Source: a bacterium (lineage in GTDB: Bacteria > Planctomycetota > Planctomycetia > Pirellulales > Pirellulaceae). From it: a DNA stretch of 46,544 nt. The position numbers were made by a program, and so were the translations under genes. The stretch covers positions 1 through 46,544 of the forward strand of contig JANSWS010000011.1 in the NCBI GenBank assembly GCA_024743355.1. The letters run 5' to 3'. Positions 33,590 through 41,999 of the stretch are shown in pieces. The notes under the pieces are model-generated. The model made no database searches and was not told the origin of the DNA. It was given only the letters and a program-made list of their open reading frames with translations. Numbering within the stretch: position 1 is the first letter of the stretch; the number at the start of each line of letters is the position of its first letter.

Positions 33590-35032
33590 ATGGATCGAAG
33601 ATACGCGATCGAGTCACCGCAGGAGGTACTGGTGCTTTGTCGTGAGCGTGATGTCCGAGCTGTTGATTTACGGTTTTCAGACATCCAGGGGCGGATGCAT
33701 CACAAAACGGTACCCGTGAGCCAATTGACAGAGGACTCGTTCGAGGATGGCTTTCGGTTTGACGACCTTCACTTGTCGGGTTTTGGCAAACCGGATGCCG
33801 CGGAGATGCTGTTGATCCCTCAGCCCTCCACGGCCTGGATTGATCCATTCTGCGCCATCTCCACGGTAGTGTTGAATTGTGCGATTCAGGATCCGCTGAC
33901 ACGTGAAGACGACCTATTCGATTCGCGGAGTATTGCGCGGCGAGCGGAGAACTTTCTGATTGGAACCGGGATCTCCGATGAGGCACTGTTTGGGGCGTTG
34001 GTCGAGTTCTTTATTTTTGACAGCGTGGGCTATGACCAGACTCCAAGCACCGCTTTCTACGAAATTCATAGCGATGAAGCCAATTGGAATCGCCGCCCGG
34101 GTGCCTTGAGCCTGTCGCCATTGCAAACGCCAGTGCCGCGAACTCGGGAGAGTTTCTTTCCATGTACTCCTGCGGATCACACCGTCGAGATGCGTGGAGA
34201 AATGATGCAGACCTTGGTCACCAGTGGTGTGCAGGTCGAATCGCAACACCACGCCGTGGCCGCCCCAGGACAAGCGGGCATTCGCTTGCAGCCCAAGCGA
34301 ATCGTCGAACTGGCAGATGCTTTGATGAACTTCAAGTACATTGTCAAAAACGTTGCTCACCGCCACGGGCGGAGCGTTACCTTCATGCCCAAGCCGCTCA
34401 TCGGCAATCACGCCAGCGGTTTGCATTTCGACATTTCTTTATGGAAGGCTGGCGAACCGCTGGTCGCTGGGAGCGGGTTTGGTGGCCTGAGCGATGCAGG
34501 CTTACACGCGATTGGCGGTATTCTTCGGCACGCTCCAGCTCTTCTCGCATTGACCAATCCGACAACCAATAGCTACAAGCGACTGGTGCCCAATGGATAC
34601 GCTCCTATTCAACTCGGGTATTCTCCAAAGCTAAGGACCGCCGCCTGTCGAGTTCCCATTTCCAGTCCAAGTCCCAAGTCAAAACGCATCGATTTTCGCT
34701 GCCCCGACCCGAGCTGTAATCCCTATCTGGCTACCGCGGCTATTCTGATGGCTGCGATCGACGGCATTCAAAACAAGATTGATCCAGGCGATCCCATGGA
34801 AGACAACGCGCAGGGACACGAATCGGGAAACCCGAATCAACCGCAGACCACTCCGAATACACTGGAAGCCGCTTTGATCGCTCTAGAAAATGACAGCGAC
34901 TTCTTGCTACGCGGTGAGGTCTTCTCCGAAGAACTGCTGCGGAATTGGATCGCCTTCAAGCGCGACACGGAAATTGCCGCCTTGAGGGCTCGCCCTCATC
35001 CCTATGAGTTCTGCATGTATTACGATCTGTAA
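33590..35032 (+). CDS. Glutamine synthetase type I homologue with degraded active site (probable pseudoenzyme)
   Basis: Full-length (480 aa) colinear homologue of GlnA: LRFSDIQGRMHHKTVP, ATP-binding KNVAHRHGRSVTFMPKP, NPTTNSYKRLVP, CPDPSCNPYLATAAILMAA and C-terminal RPHPYEFCMYYDL. Compared with Salmonella GlnA, metal ligands are lost: Glu129 is Leu137, Glu212 is Ala222, Glu220 is Gly230, and Glu357 is Asp368; only Glu131 (Glu139) and His269 (His279) remain. The flap Glu327 is Tyr337, substrate His271 is Asp281, and the adenylylation Tyr397 region is replaced by AQGHES. Active-site arginines (331, 349, 354, 370) and the fold are kept. It is therefore unlikely to make glutamine; a regulatory, binding or altered ligase role is possible. 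AGGAA lies eight bases before the ATG. A small TGCCAG/CTGGCA stem follows the stop. Confidence 0.9.
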   Translation: MDRRYAIESPQEVLVLCRERDVRAVDLRFSDIQGRMHHKTVPVSQLTEDSFEDGFRFDDLHLSGFGKPDAAEMLLIPQPSTAWIDPFCAISTVVLNCAIQDPLTREDDLFDSRSIARRAENFLIGTGISDEALFGALVEFFIFDSVGYDQTPSTAFYEIHSDEANWNRRPGALSLSPLQTPVPRTRESFFPCTPADHTVEMRGEMMQTLVTSGVQVESQHHAVAAPGQAGIRLQPKRIVELADALMNFKYIVKNVAHRHGRSVTFMPKPLIGNHASGLHFDISLWKAGEPLVAGSGFGGLSDAGLHAIGGILRHAPALLALTNPTTNSYKRLVPNGYAPIQLGYSPKLRTAACRVPISSPSPKSKRIDFRCPDPSCNPYLATAAILMAAIDGIQNKIDPGDPMEDNAQGHESGNPNQPQTTPNTLEAALIALENDSDFLLRGEVFSEELLRNWIAFKRDTEIAALRARPHPYEFCMYYDL

Positions 35033-35081
35033 GCGGCTTGCCAGTGCTGGCAGTCCGCGAGTCAGTTGCCGCCTGCTCAGA

Positions 35082-38000
35082 TTATTGCCGGGAGGCGGGA
35101 GTGATCTTGAGGAGAGTGGTTTCCTCGCCGCGTTTGACCTTAATCTCCGTTTCTTGACCGACTTTCAAGGCCTCAATCGCGTAGGTGTAGTCGTAGATGC
35201 TTTCGATTTTACGGCCCGCCAACTCGACAATCACGTCGCCGGCTTTGACGCCGCTTACTTCCGCGGGTGCTCCCTTTGTCACTCCGCCCAACTTGACGCC
35301 GGTGACATCTTCCTGGGCATAATCTGGAACCGTTCCCAGATAGGCCGTCAAATTAGCTCGCATTTCTGGCTGAGCAGGCTGATCTTGATATTCCGGCGCC
35401 GCTTCCGACATCAGCAGATCGCGCGTCACCAGAGCCATTAACTTGGCAACATCGGCGGCGCCTTCATAGTTCAGCAATTCAGGCACATCGCGAGGCGTGT
35501 GATACTCAGCGTGAGAGCCGGTGAATGCCGACAGAATGGGCACACCATGCAGAAAGAAGGTGCTCGCATCAGTAGGCAAATGGCAGTCGTCTTGGAGCGT
35601 CAGGGCCAGACGAGCAACGGCATTGCGTCTTTCAATGATGGACTTCCAGGCCGGCGATGAACCAATCCCTTGCAACACCAGTTTTTCACGCAATCGCCCA
35701 ACCATATCCAAGTTAACGCAGGCAGCAATCGCGGGATAGAGAGGCAAGGCGCCAGCCTGAACGACAGCAACATCCGTTGTCGCATGCAGGTTTGCTTGCT
35801 CGGCGGCAGCGTCCGCTTCGATTTCCAAAGCCTCGACAGCGTGTGGAGATCTTCCCGCAGGAACTGCATCGCCATGAACTGCATCGCCATGAACTGCATC
35901 GCCATGAGCTGTTTCACTATGAGCTGTTTCACTATGAGCTGTTTCACTATGAGCTGTTTCACTATGAGCAGGAGAGCCATGAGCAGGCGACCCGTGCGCT
36001 GAGGAACCGTGCGCTGAGGAACCGTGCGCTGAGGAACCGTGCGCCGCTGCGCCATGCCCGGCATGAGCGTGGGACATGAGATGCTTCATACGTTGCGGAT
36101 AGAGGTCATAGAATTCTTCCGCAAAGGCACTCGAGCCGCGGAGCCCCAACTCTTCGCCGCTCCAAGCCGCAATCAGCACGTCCCGCTTGGAATCCAATTT
36201 CCCACTGCGGACTTGATCCGCCAGGTATTGAGCGATCTCCAGAACACAAGCGACTCCGGAAGCATTATCGTCCGCTCCGCGGTGAACACCGCCCGCCTCG
36301 TCGTCCGTTGCTAACGATCCCCCGCCTTGTCCGGTCCCGAGGTGATCGATGTGGGCTCCGACCAGAACCAACTCGTCCGCAGGTTCACTGCCCGTCTGCA
36401 GAAGAGCCAAAACATTTCGACCTCGGCTCGTCACGGGCTCGACGTCGACCAAGGCCGACAGTTGCGAGCCTTCAAGTTCAAAGCCCATCTGCGGCTCTCC
36501 GCTATCAAACTGGCTCTGAACTTCTTTGATATCCTTACCCGCGGTGGTGAACCATTCTGCCGCCACCTCGTCGGCGACGCTCACCACGCTGAGACTGGTC
36601 CCGCCCAGCGTTCCATCCATGCTTAAGGGCATAACCCTTGATCGCAACTGGCTATTGGGCCCACTGACGAAGATCAATCCTCGTGCGCCTCGGTCGCGAG
36701 CCACCATCGCCTTGTAGCGGGCACCGCTAAAGCGGGCCAACTGCTGCCTTCGTTCCGGCGAAATATCTTGGGGCATCTGACGGAAAACCAGTACCCACTT
36801 ATCTTGAACATCGAGATGGACGTAGCTGTCATACTCTTCTTGACCTTCTTCGGCCGGAGCCACGATGCCGTAGCCGGCACATACAATTGCCGACGGTTCG
36901 ACTTCTCCCTCGCGAGAAAAGAAAACGGGCCGCCACTGCTCATTAACTTCGTAGCTTTGGCCATTGCATGCCAGTCGATTTTGCTCGCCGAGCCGCACAC
37001 TGGACACGAACTCAAAGTCGTGGAAGAAACTGCCATCCGAACCGGCTGGAACAAGCCCCAGGCTTTCCAGGTAAGCGGCAACGTAGGCGGTCGCCCGCTG
37101 CTCACCCGGCGTGCCGGTCATTCGCCCGCCCAATTCTGGCCGGCACAGATAATCAACGTGCCTACCCACATCCTGCGGCTCAAATCCCGGAGCAGTGGCT
37201 TCGGCAGCCAGAGCAGCCTGCTGAGCTCCCTCATCGATGCCCTGACCTGAGGCCTCTAGACCGAGCAGCTCCCGAGCCCGGCCATCGTTCCATTCAGCCT
37301 CGTACAACTGCGATTGAGAACTGCCGCCGTTGCTGGTCCAAACCAGAGTCGCTCCATCCGGAGTGAAAACTGGCAGTCCATCAAAGCCTTCGCGATAGGT
37401 GACTCGCACCGGCTCTCGCTCGCCGCGCGCATCCACGAGATACAATTCAAAATTTGCAAAGCCATGCAGATTCGTAGCAAAGATCAGATAGTCGCCACTG
37501 GGATGATAAAAGGGCGCCCAACTCATAGCTCCTAGACGAGTGATTGCCTGCGGGTTGCTCCCGTCGACATCCATCGTCATGATTTCCGCAGTGGCACCGT
37601 CGGGACTAAACCTTCTCCAACAAATCTTCGAACCATCAGGGGAAAAGAATGGACCTCCGTCATATCCGATGGCATCGGTCAATCTACGAAGTCCGCTGCC
37701 GTCTGCCCGCATGAGATAGATGTCCATTGCGGAAGCAGGGTCGACTTCGAACAACTTTTGCTCTTCGTCTGACAATTCTCCACTGTATGCCCGCCGATTG
37801 GACGCAAAGCAAATCCAATTTCCATCCGCGGAATAGGATGCTTCCGCATCGTAACCTTCCACTTCGGTCAGCTTTTGATAGGCACCTGTTTTGGCATCCC
37901 ACACAACCAACTCGTAGGTTGGATCGTAGTCCCAGCTATAACGGCGTTCCTGGCCGGAAGCCCGAAAATCAATTTCATCTTTTTGTTTTTGCAATGCATC

Positions 38001-38387
38001 CGGATCGAACTGCGTCGACGCATAGAGCACTTGTTCTCCGCTGGGGTGAATCCAAGCACAAGTGGTCTTGCCGTGTCCCGGAGAGACACGTCGTGTATCG
38101 CCTGTTTCCCGGTCCATCATGTAGATTTGGAAAAAGGGATTGTCCGGTTCTCGCTCGCTCTGGAAGACCAGTTGCTGGCCATCGGCCGAGAAATATCCCT
38201 CGCCCGCACGTTTGCCGGCAAAGGTAAGCTGCCGAATTTCCGACAGCAGCTCGGCCTGCATTTGCTGAGCCTTCGCGGCATCCTCTGACAAGAGATCCTG
38301 CCCCCTTGCGACGACGCTCAGGCTGCTCAAGGTCATCAGGCAGAATAAAGACAGGAAAGGAACGGAGGGACGAATCACGTTTAGCAT
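35082..38387 (-). CDS. Secreted M28 metallopeptidase with TolB-like propeller and PDZ domain
   Basis: Exported protein of 1101 residues. After a signal peptide (VPFLSLFCLMTLSSLSVVARGQ), a TolB/DPP-like beta-propeller spans about residues 45-400 (repeats such as YFSADGQQLVFQSER, FFSPDGSKICWRRF, VFTPDGATLVWTSN). Next comes an M28 peptidase with inserted PA-like domain. Zinc ligands are present: VLVGAHIDHLG, RGADDNASG, WSGEELGLRGS, CVNLDMVGR and HAEYHTPRD. A C-terminal PDZ domain (about residues 1010-1101: GVKLGGVTKGAPAEVSGVKA) follows. A His-rich pentapeptide repeat interrupts the M28 domain (about residues 770-845). The ATG chosen gives the signal peptide; 17 more codons are open upstream. It faces the GS-like gene and lies downstream of mtdB on the same strand. 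Confidence 0.93.
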   Translation of the reverse strand: MLNVIRPSVPFLSLFCLMTLSSLSVVARGQDLLSEDAAKAQQMQAELLSEIRQLTFAGKRAGEGYFSADGQQLVFQSEREPDNPFFQIYMMDRETGDTRRVSPGHGKTTCAWIHPSGEQVLYASTQFDPDALQKQKDEIDFRASGQERRYSWDYDPTYELVVWDAKTGAYQKLTEVEGYDAEASYSADGNWICFASNRRAYSGELSDEEQKLFEVDPASAMDIYLMRADGSGLRRLTDAIGYDGGPFFSPDGSKICWRRFSPDGATAEIMTMDVDGSNPQAITRLGAMSWAPFYHPSGDYLIFATNLHGFANFELYLVDARGEREPVRVTYREGFDGLPVFTPDGATLVWTSNGGSSQSQLYEAEWNDGRARELLGLEASGQGIDEGAQQAALAAEATAPGFEPQDVGRHVDYLCRPELGGRMTGTPGEQRATAYVAAYLESLGLVPAGSDGSFFHDFEFVSSVRLGEQNRLACNGQSYEVNEQWRPVFFSREGEVEPSAIVCAGYGIVAPAEEGQEEYDSYVHLDVQDKWVLVFRQMPQDISPERRQQLARFSGARYKAMVARDRGARGLIFVSGPNSQLRSRVMPLSMDGTLGGTSLSVVSVADEVAAEWFTTAGKDIKEVQSQFDSGEPQMGFELEGSQLSALVDVEPVTSRGRNVLALLQTGSEPADELVLVGAHIDHLGTGQGGGSLATDDEAGGVHRGADDNASGVACVLEIAQYLADQVRSGKLDSKRDVLIAAWSGEELGLRGSSAFAEEFYDLYPQRMKHLMSHAHAGHGAAAHGSSAHGSSAHGSSAHGSPAHGSPAHSETAHSETAHSETAHSETAHGDAVHGDAVHGDAVPAGRSPHAVEALEIEADAAAEQANLHATTDVAVVQAGALPLYPAIAACVNLDMVGRLREKLVLQGIGSSPAWKSIIERRNAVARLALTLQDDCHLPTDASTFFLHGVPILSAFTGSHAEYHTPRDVPELLNYEGAADVAKLMALVTRDLLMSEAAPEYQDQPAQPEMRANLTAYLGTVPDYAQEDVTGVKLGGVTKGAPAEVSGVKAGDVIVELAGRKIESIYDYTYAIEALKVGQETEIKVKRGEETTLLKITPASRQ
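35858..36046 (-). repeat. In-gene 15-bp tandem repeats encoding His-rich pentapeptides
   Basis: On the plus strand, units of 15 bases occur in three blocks: GAACTGCATCGCCAT (3 copies), GAGCTGTTTCACTAT (4 copies) and GAGGAACCGTGCGCT-like (about 3 copies), with transitional units between. On the coding strand they give about a dozen pentapeptides with a His every five residues (SAHGS, ETAHS, DAVHG types). All keep the reading frame. The three blocks seem to be separate local amplifications from one ancestor. Confidence 0.9.
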
Positions 38388-38585
38388 CTTCTCAAAGCAC
38401 CCGAACTGAGTGAAATAGCGGTCAGCAGAAGCCGACACGGCTGTATTTAGGAATCCATCGATTTGTCGATTATACGCTCAAGCCAACTTGGCTGTTCGCC
38501 GGAGACGGAACCCGGACAGACAGCCGTCAACGCTGTCCGCATAGCTGTCTAGTATAGCTGCGTTGAAGGCCTGCTCTTCCAGCGT

Positions 38586-39464
38586 TCAATTCTCGAGCTG
38601 ACAACCGACCTGCATGATTTCCTCGGCATCCAGCAGCAGGTCATTCTTGGTAAACAGTTTCTGAATGGAAGCCCGATGGATCTTCATTTTCAAGCCACCG
38701 ACCCCGATGGCTCCGTAATCGAACCGCTCGCCCCGTTTTTCAGCCTTGTCGGTGGCCGCAATGCCGAACAAGCCGCAGGGTGGCACGGCATTCAAGTCGA
38801 TAGCCACTCGAGCACGATCGGCCAGTTGCATCTGCCGCTCATCCAGCAACTGAACTCCTGCCGCACCACAGCCGAAAATGGCGTCCGTGGCAGCGATTTC
38901 CCGATCAAGCCCCTGTCGATCGGAGGATGCAACCGCAAGCAAACGCGTTTCGAAATCGGGTCCCAAGTGTGCAAGAATCTTCCCCCGGGCCGACTCGACT
39001 CGCGTCAAATCCCGCGAGACCAAAGTCACGGCAGTCCCCTGCTGCAGTAACAAGCGGGCCACACGCCCGCCAACGGGCCCCGTTCCCCCAAGGACCAATG
39101 CCTTGGAGTCGGAGAGAGAAACATGCCTGGCAGCACTCAATACGGCCGCCACGGCGGTCGTGTTTGAGCCATTACCATCCAACATGACCGATACAGAGAT
39201 TGGTCCGAAAAACAGTTTGCGTACCGCGGCCGCGATGGAGTCTCCAGCCTGTGCGTCCGATCCGCCAATAAAAATTGCCGTGTTCTTCAGGGCGTCAGGA
39301 GCGCGGGTGAACATGGCTCCATGTACCAGCGGTGTAAGATTTTCGGGGGAGACGTCTCCGTAAGACAAGAGATGCTCAACACCCGAGTCGACCGCAACAA
39401 TCGCATCAAACGTGCTCGGCAAAGGATCCGAATCGAGTTGGATGAGTACTTTCGCCTGCGACAT
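38586..39464 (-). CDS. mtdB: NAD(P)-dependent methylene-tetrahydromethanopterin dehydrogenase MtdB
   Basis: Cytosolic enzyme of 292 residues that oxidises methylene-H4MPT to methenyl-H4MPT with NAD(P), the step after formaldehyde capture. Marks: the N-terminal FDAIVAVDSGVEHLLSYGDV, TPLVHGAMFTR with IFIGGSD, and the Rossmann loop ALVLGGTGPVGGRVARLL followed by VSRDLTRVESARG. The C-terminal GVGGLKMKIHRASIQKLF is typical of the MtdB/MtdC group. A GGAAGTGG sequence lies about eight bases before the ATG. It is downstream of fae on the same strand, separated by 232 bases with a strong hairpin, so the two may be separate transcripts. MtdB versus MtdC cannot be fully settled by eye. Confidence 0.9.
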   Translation of the reverse strand: MSQAKVLIQLDSDPLPSTFDAIVAVDSGVEHLLSYGDVSPENLTPLVHGAMFTRAPDALKNTAIFIGGSDAQAGDSIAAAVRKLFFGPISVSVMLDGNGSNTTAVAAVLSAARHVSLSDSKALVLGGTGPVGGRVARLLLQQGTAVTLVSRDLTRVESARGKILAHLGPDFETRLLAVASSDRQGLDREIAATDAIFGCGAAGVQLLDERQMQLADRARVAIDLNAVPPCGLFGIAATDKAEKRGERFDYGAIGVGGLKMKIHRASIQKLFTKNDLLLDAEEIMQVGCQLEN

Positions 39465-39640
39465 AATTCAACCACTTCCACAGCGGACAAAATCCAGCAG
39501 TCACGAATACCGACGCGATGCGTGCATGTCGTGATATGCGACTTTGCCTAGAATCATTTCGCGTCGGTCGAAGCATTCCGTCCAGCAAAGCAATCGGAAT
39601 CGATGACCGGCTGGAACACCTGTTCCATGCGCTGAAATTT

Positions 39641-39678
39641 CCGTGGCTTGGAATGGTATTTCCCATTCCAAGCCATGG
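39641..39678 (-). terminator. Strong 16-bp hairpin between fae and mtdB
   Basis: CCGTGGCTTGGAATGG (39641-39656) pairs with CCATTCCAAGCCATGG (39663-39678), with one G-T wobble and a six-base loop (TATTTC). On the minus strand it begins 18 bases after the fae stop and is followed by AAATTTC rather than a long T-run. It probably limits read-through into mtdB or protects the fae mRNA end. Confidence 0.6.
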
Positions 39679-39696
39679 CATATCGAGCTGGCTAGA

Positions 39697-40200
39697 CTAG
39701 GAGTCAAAGCCCTTGAATGGGTGGGCAGCAGTATCTTTCTTGTCGATCATTTCCTGGGCCGATGGCTTGCCTTGCATCGCATTGGCGATGGCATCCTTGG
39801 TAGCCTCGTAATTGTACTGGTAGATCTTGGCGTTATCTTCGGCTTCGGGGTGAATGAAAACACCGCAGACGATGACCAGATCTTCGGCCTGATCGGCGGG
39901 AATGACGCCGGCCGCGACTTGATCTGCCACTGCCTTGGCAACCGCGAATTGGGCGGGACCAAACATTTGCACAGCTTGCTTCATGCCCTTGATAGTCACC
40001 TTGGTAATCATGACGGTAGAGGGTTTAACAGCCACATTGGGCTCCAAAACCGCCAACAAATTCGTGTGACCAGCACTCTGGGTAGATAACGCATTCGCGA
40101 ATGCGGCACCAACTGGACCATCCTTGCTCCCAATCATCAAATCGATGTGGGCAATTTCGTTTCCTTCGCCGACCAGTGATTCGCCAACCATCAGTGACAT
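39697..40200 (-). CDS. fae: Formaldehyde-activating enzyme
   Basis: Enzyme of 167 residues that speeds condensation of formaldehyde with H4MPT to methylene-H4MPT. It is very close to bacterial Fae: VGESLVGEGNEIAHIDLMIG with the catalytic His18, GPVGAAFANALSTQSAGHTN, LAVLEPNVAVKPSTVMITKV, IKGMKQAVQMFGPAQFAVAK, and PADQAEDLVIVCGVFIHPEA near the end. The AAGGA box about eight bases before the ATG supports the start. Presence of Fae with MtdB and beta-RFAP synthase indicates an H4MPT formaldehyde oxidation route. Upstream is a 780-base region shared with a divergent gene, so it should have its own promoter. Confidence 0.97.
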   Translation of the reverse strand: MSLMVGESLVGEGNEIAHIDLMIGSKDGPVGAAFANALSTQSAGHTNLLAVLEPNVAVKPSTVMITKVTIKGMKQAVQMFGPAQFAVAKAVADQVAAGVIPADQAEDLVIVCGVFIHPEAEDNAKIYQYNYEATKDAIANAMQGKPSAQEMIDKKDTAAHPFKGFDS

Positions 40201-40992
40201 GTTCTAATTCCTTTTGCAAGCTGCGATAAATGTTGTGAGTTCAAACTGATTTCTTCCATCCAAAACAAGCCGTTGTTCGGCTCACGCGGTCGGTGCTCCG
40301 GGTCGAAATTATCTGACGCTAAGGCAGAGGCGACCGCATGACGGCCCCAATTTGCGGCATCTCCAAACTGCGGACTCGAAATGCCTAGACCTCAAGCGGC
40401 ACATCCGGGAGTAGCGGCAAAATCCGCACGGAAGGTCTCTTTCCCAAGGCCAACATACCGCGAGTTCAACGCCGCGTAGGCCATCCTGCATGAGCCCGAC
40501 CGGCTGGACCAGTGCCAGCCAAAGCTTTCGCCCGCATGGAGACGGGGTACCAAACCCGACAAAAGGCCAGCGTTTTGTTGGCGGCCTTGACTCAGGTCTG
40601 CAGTTCTTTCCAGGCCCAAACAGCAGTTGTTCCAAACAGCGATAGTGCGGAGTCTTGGAGGACTCAGAGGGTACCAAACCACCCGCCCAATGCAACCGGT
40701 TGGCTGCAGGTCATTTAGCCGTAATGTGAACTATCCCTCTTTGCGGCAGAATCGTGACCTCGCTCGCGTCCGGACCCTGCAAATTTGCTTGGAATTAAGG
40801 TTGGAATCGACTACCATAGGATTAGGTCCGGCTTGCATGACAAACACGAATTCTTCAACTTTCCTGGCAGATATGGTTTCTGCACGGGCTAAGCTTGGGA
40901 AAAGCGGTCATTTTAGAGGCACCGATCGCTTTTCGTGTTGGCGTGCAGCGGGTTATTCGGAACAGGGTTTGTGAGAGAGTATGAGGAAAATC
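40201..40992. other. Long divergent intergenic region upstream of fae
   Basis: Nearly 800 bases between fae and the Gly/Met-repeat gene, the longest gap in the window. Two copies of GGGTACCAAACC occur at 40545-40556 and 40669-40680, 124 bases apart, and a small GAGTC/GACTC stem at 40650-40665 precedes the second. Minus-strand frames across the region are Cys/Arg/Pro-rich and look non-coding. Regulation of fae may reside here. Confidence 0.45.
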
Positions 40993-41823
40993 ATGAGACG
41001 AACTTTCCGCCATTTTGTAGGTTTGCTGAGCTTGGCGATCGCCGCTGCTCCTGTAATGGGCGTCGAGCCAAAGCCGAACAGCGGTAAGGATGCGGCCGCC
41101 GAGGCAACTGAAGTGGAATCGCTTGATATGTTTCAGGCGATGAATGATGGCAAAGTGGAAGTCCACTTTTACCCCAAGGATGCGACCCAAGCGACTGTCG
41201 TGTTCAAAAACAAGACCGACAAGCCGCTCGACCTTGAGCTGCCCGAAGCCTTTGGGGCCATTCATGTTAAGAAAGAAATTCTCGGCCAGTATGGCGGAGG
41301 CGGCATGGGTGGTATGGGCGGCGGCATGGGTGGCATGGGCGGCATGGGTGGCATGGGCGGCGGCATGGGTGGCATGTTCCGCGTTGAACCCGATAAAGCC
41401 CGTAAGATCAAAGTTCCCTGCCTGTGCCTGGAACATGGAAAGCAAGATCCCAATCCACGCATGACCTATCGCATCGTTCCCATCGAGAAGATCAATAACG
41501 ACCCTCGCGTGGTCCAACTATGTGGAATGCTCGGCTATGGCAAAATTGCTCAAAACACAGCCCAAGCCGCGGCTTGGCACTTGGCCAACGGTTTGAGCTG
41601 GCAAGAACTGGCCCTCAAGAATCGCGTGGAATCGAAGTACACCGGCAATGTCCGCTTCTTCAATCCAGCTGAATTGCAACAAGCGTTCTACTGGACCAAC
41701 CGCATTCAGTCCGAGTACGACCAATACGCCAACTCAAGCGAAGTGAGCTACGGCGAAGTCAGTAGCGAATCCAGCCCGGAAACGGATGAGAGCGAAGAAA
41801 CTACTCTTTTACCCAACGGCTAA
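40993..41823 (+). CDS. Secreted protein with Gly/Met repeat
   Basis: Exported protein of 276 residues, unknown function. The ATG chosen has GAGGA five bases upstream and begins a signal peptide (MRRTFRHFVGLLSLAIAAAP, then VMG); an ATG four codons earlier is the alternative. The first half contains KVEVHFYPKDATQATVVFKN and a strand-rich region. A low-complexity run of GGM/GGG units (about residues 101-131) follows, then RVEPDKARKIKVPCLCLEHG and an alpha-helical second half ending in a Ser/Glu-rich acidic tail. I recall similar proteins in planctomycetes. A strong terminator follows it, so it is a single-gene transcript. Confidence 0.8.
   Translation: MRRTFRHFVGLLSLAIAAAPVMGVEPKPNSGKDAAAEATEVESLDMFQAMNDGKVEVHFYPKDATQATVVFKNKTDKPLDLELPEAFGAIHVKKEILGQYGGGGMGGMGGGMGGMGGMGGMGGGMGGMFRVEPDKARKIKVPCLCLEHGKQDPNPRMTYRIVPIEKINNDPRVVQLCGMLGYGKIAQNTAQAAAWHLANGLSWQELALKNRVESKYTGNVRFFNPAELQQAFYWTNRIQSEYDQYANSSEVSYGEVSSESSPETDESEETTLLPNG
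41297..41380 (+). repeat. In-gene Gly/Met-coding tandem repeat
   Basis: Alternating GGCATGGGT, GGTATGGGC and GGCGGC trinucleotide blocks encode Gly-Gly-Met runs. The repeat keeps the frame (units are multiples of three). Likely a flexible linker; length polymorphism between strains is expected. Confidence 0.85.
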
Positions 41824-41833
41824 GAAATCATTT

Positions 41834-41859
41834 TGCCTGGCCCAAATCTGTGCCAGGCA
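41834..41859 (+). other. Hairpin after the Gly/Met-repeat gene
   Basis: TGCCTGGC (41834-41841) and GCCAGGCA (41852-41859) form a perfect eight-base stem with a ten-base loop, ten bases after the stop codon and ahead of the true terminator. No T-run follows. Confidence 0.5.
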
Positions 41860-41882
41860 GATGGGCCACTGAACAAGCAAAG

Positions 41883-41912
41883 GGGCGAGCATTTGATGCT
41901 CGTCCTTTTTTT
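41883..41912 (+). terminator. Rho-independent terminator
   Basis: GGGCGAGCAT (41883-41892) pairs with ATGCTCGTCC (41896-41905) with one G-T pair and a TTG loop, followed by seven T residues. It ends the Gly/Met-repeat gene transcript and separates it from the pst operon. Confidence 0.93.
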
Positions 41913-41999
41913 GTTTCATGCACCTCTTCTCATCGGGTTGAGAATCACCCTTGGCTGTCGATGCTATTGGGCGAACGGCTGATGAATTCTCACCCGTAG

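Noticed and set aside
35600-36079. Open frames in all phases across the His-rich repeat
   Set aside because: The 15-base repeats keep every frame open; only the M28 frame continues into conserved domains on both sides.
40309-40695. Minus-strand 128-codon frame upstream of fae
   Set aside because: Composition is Cys/Arg/Trp-rich, and a second overlapping frame on the same strand looks equally plausible, which points to non-coding DNA.
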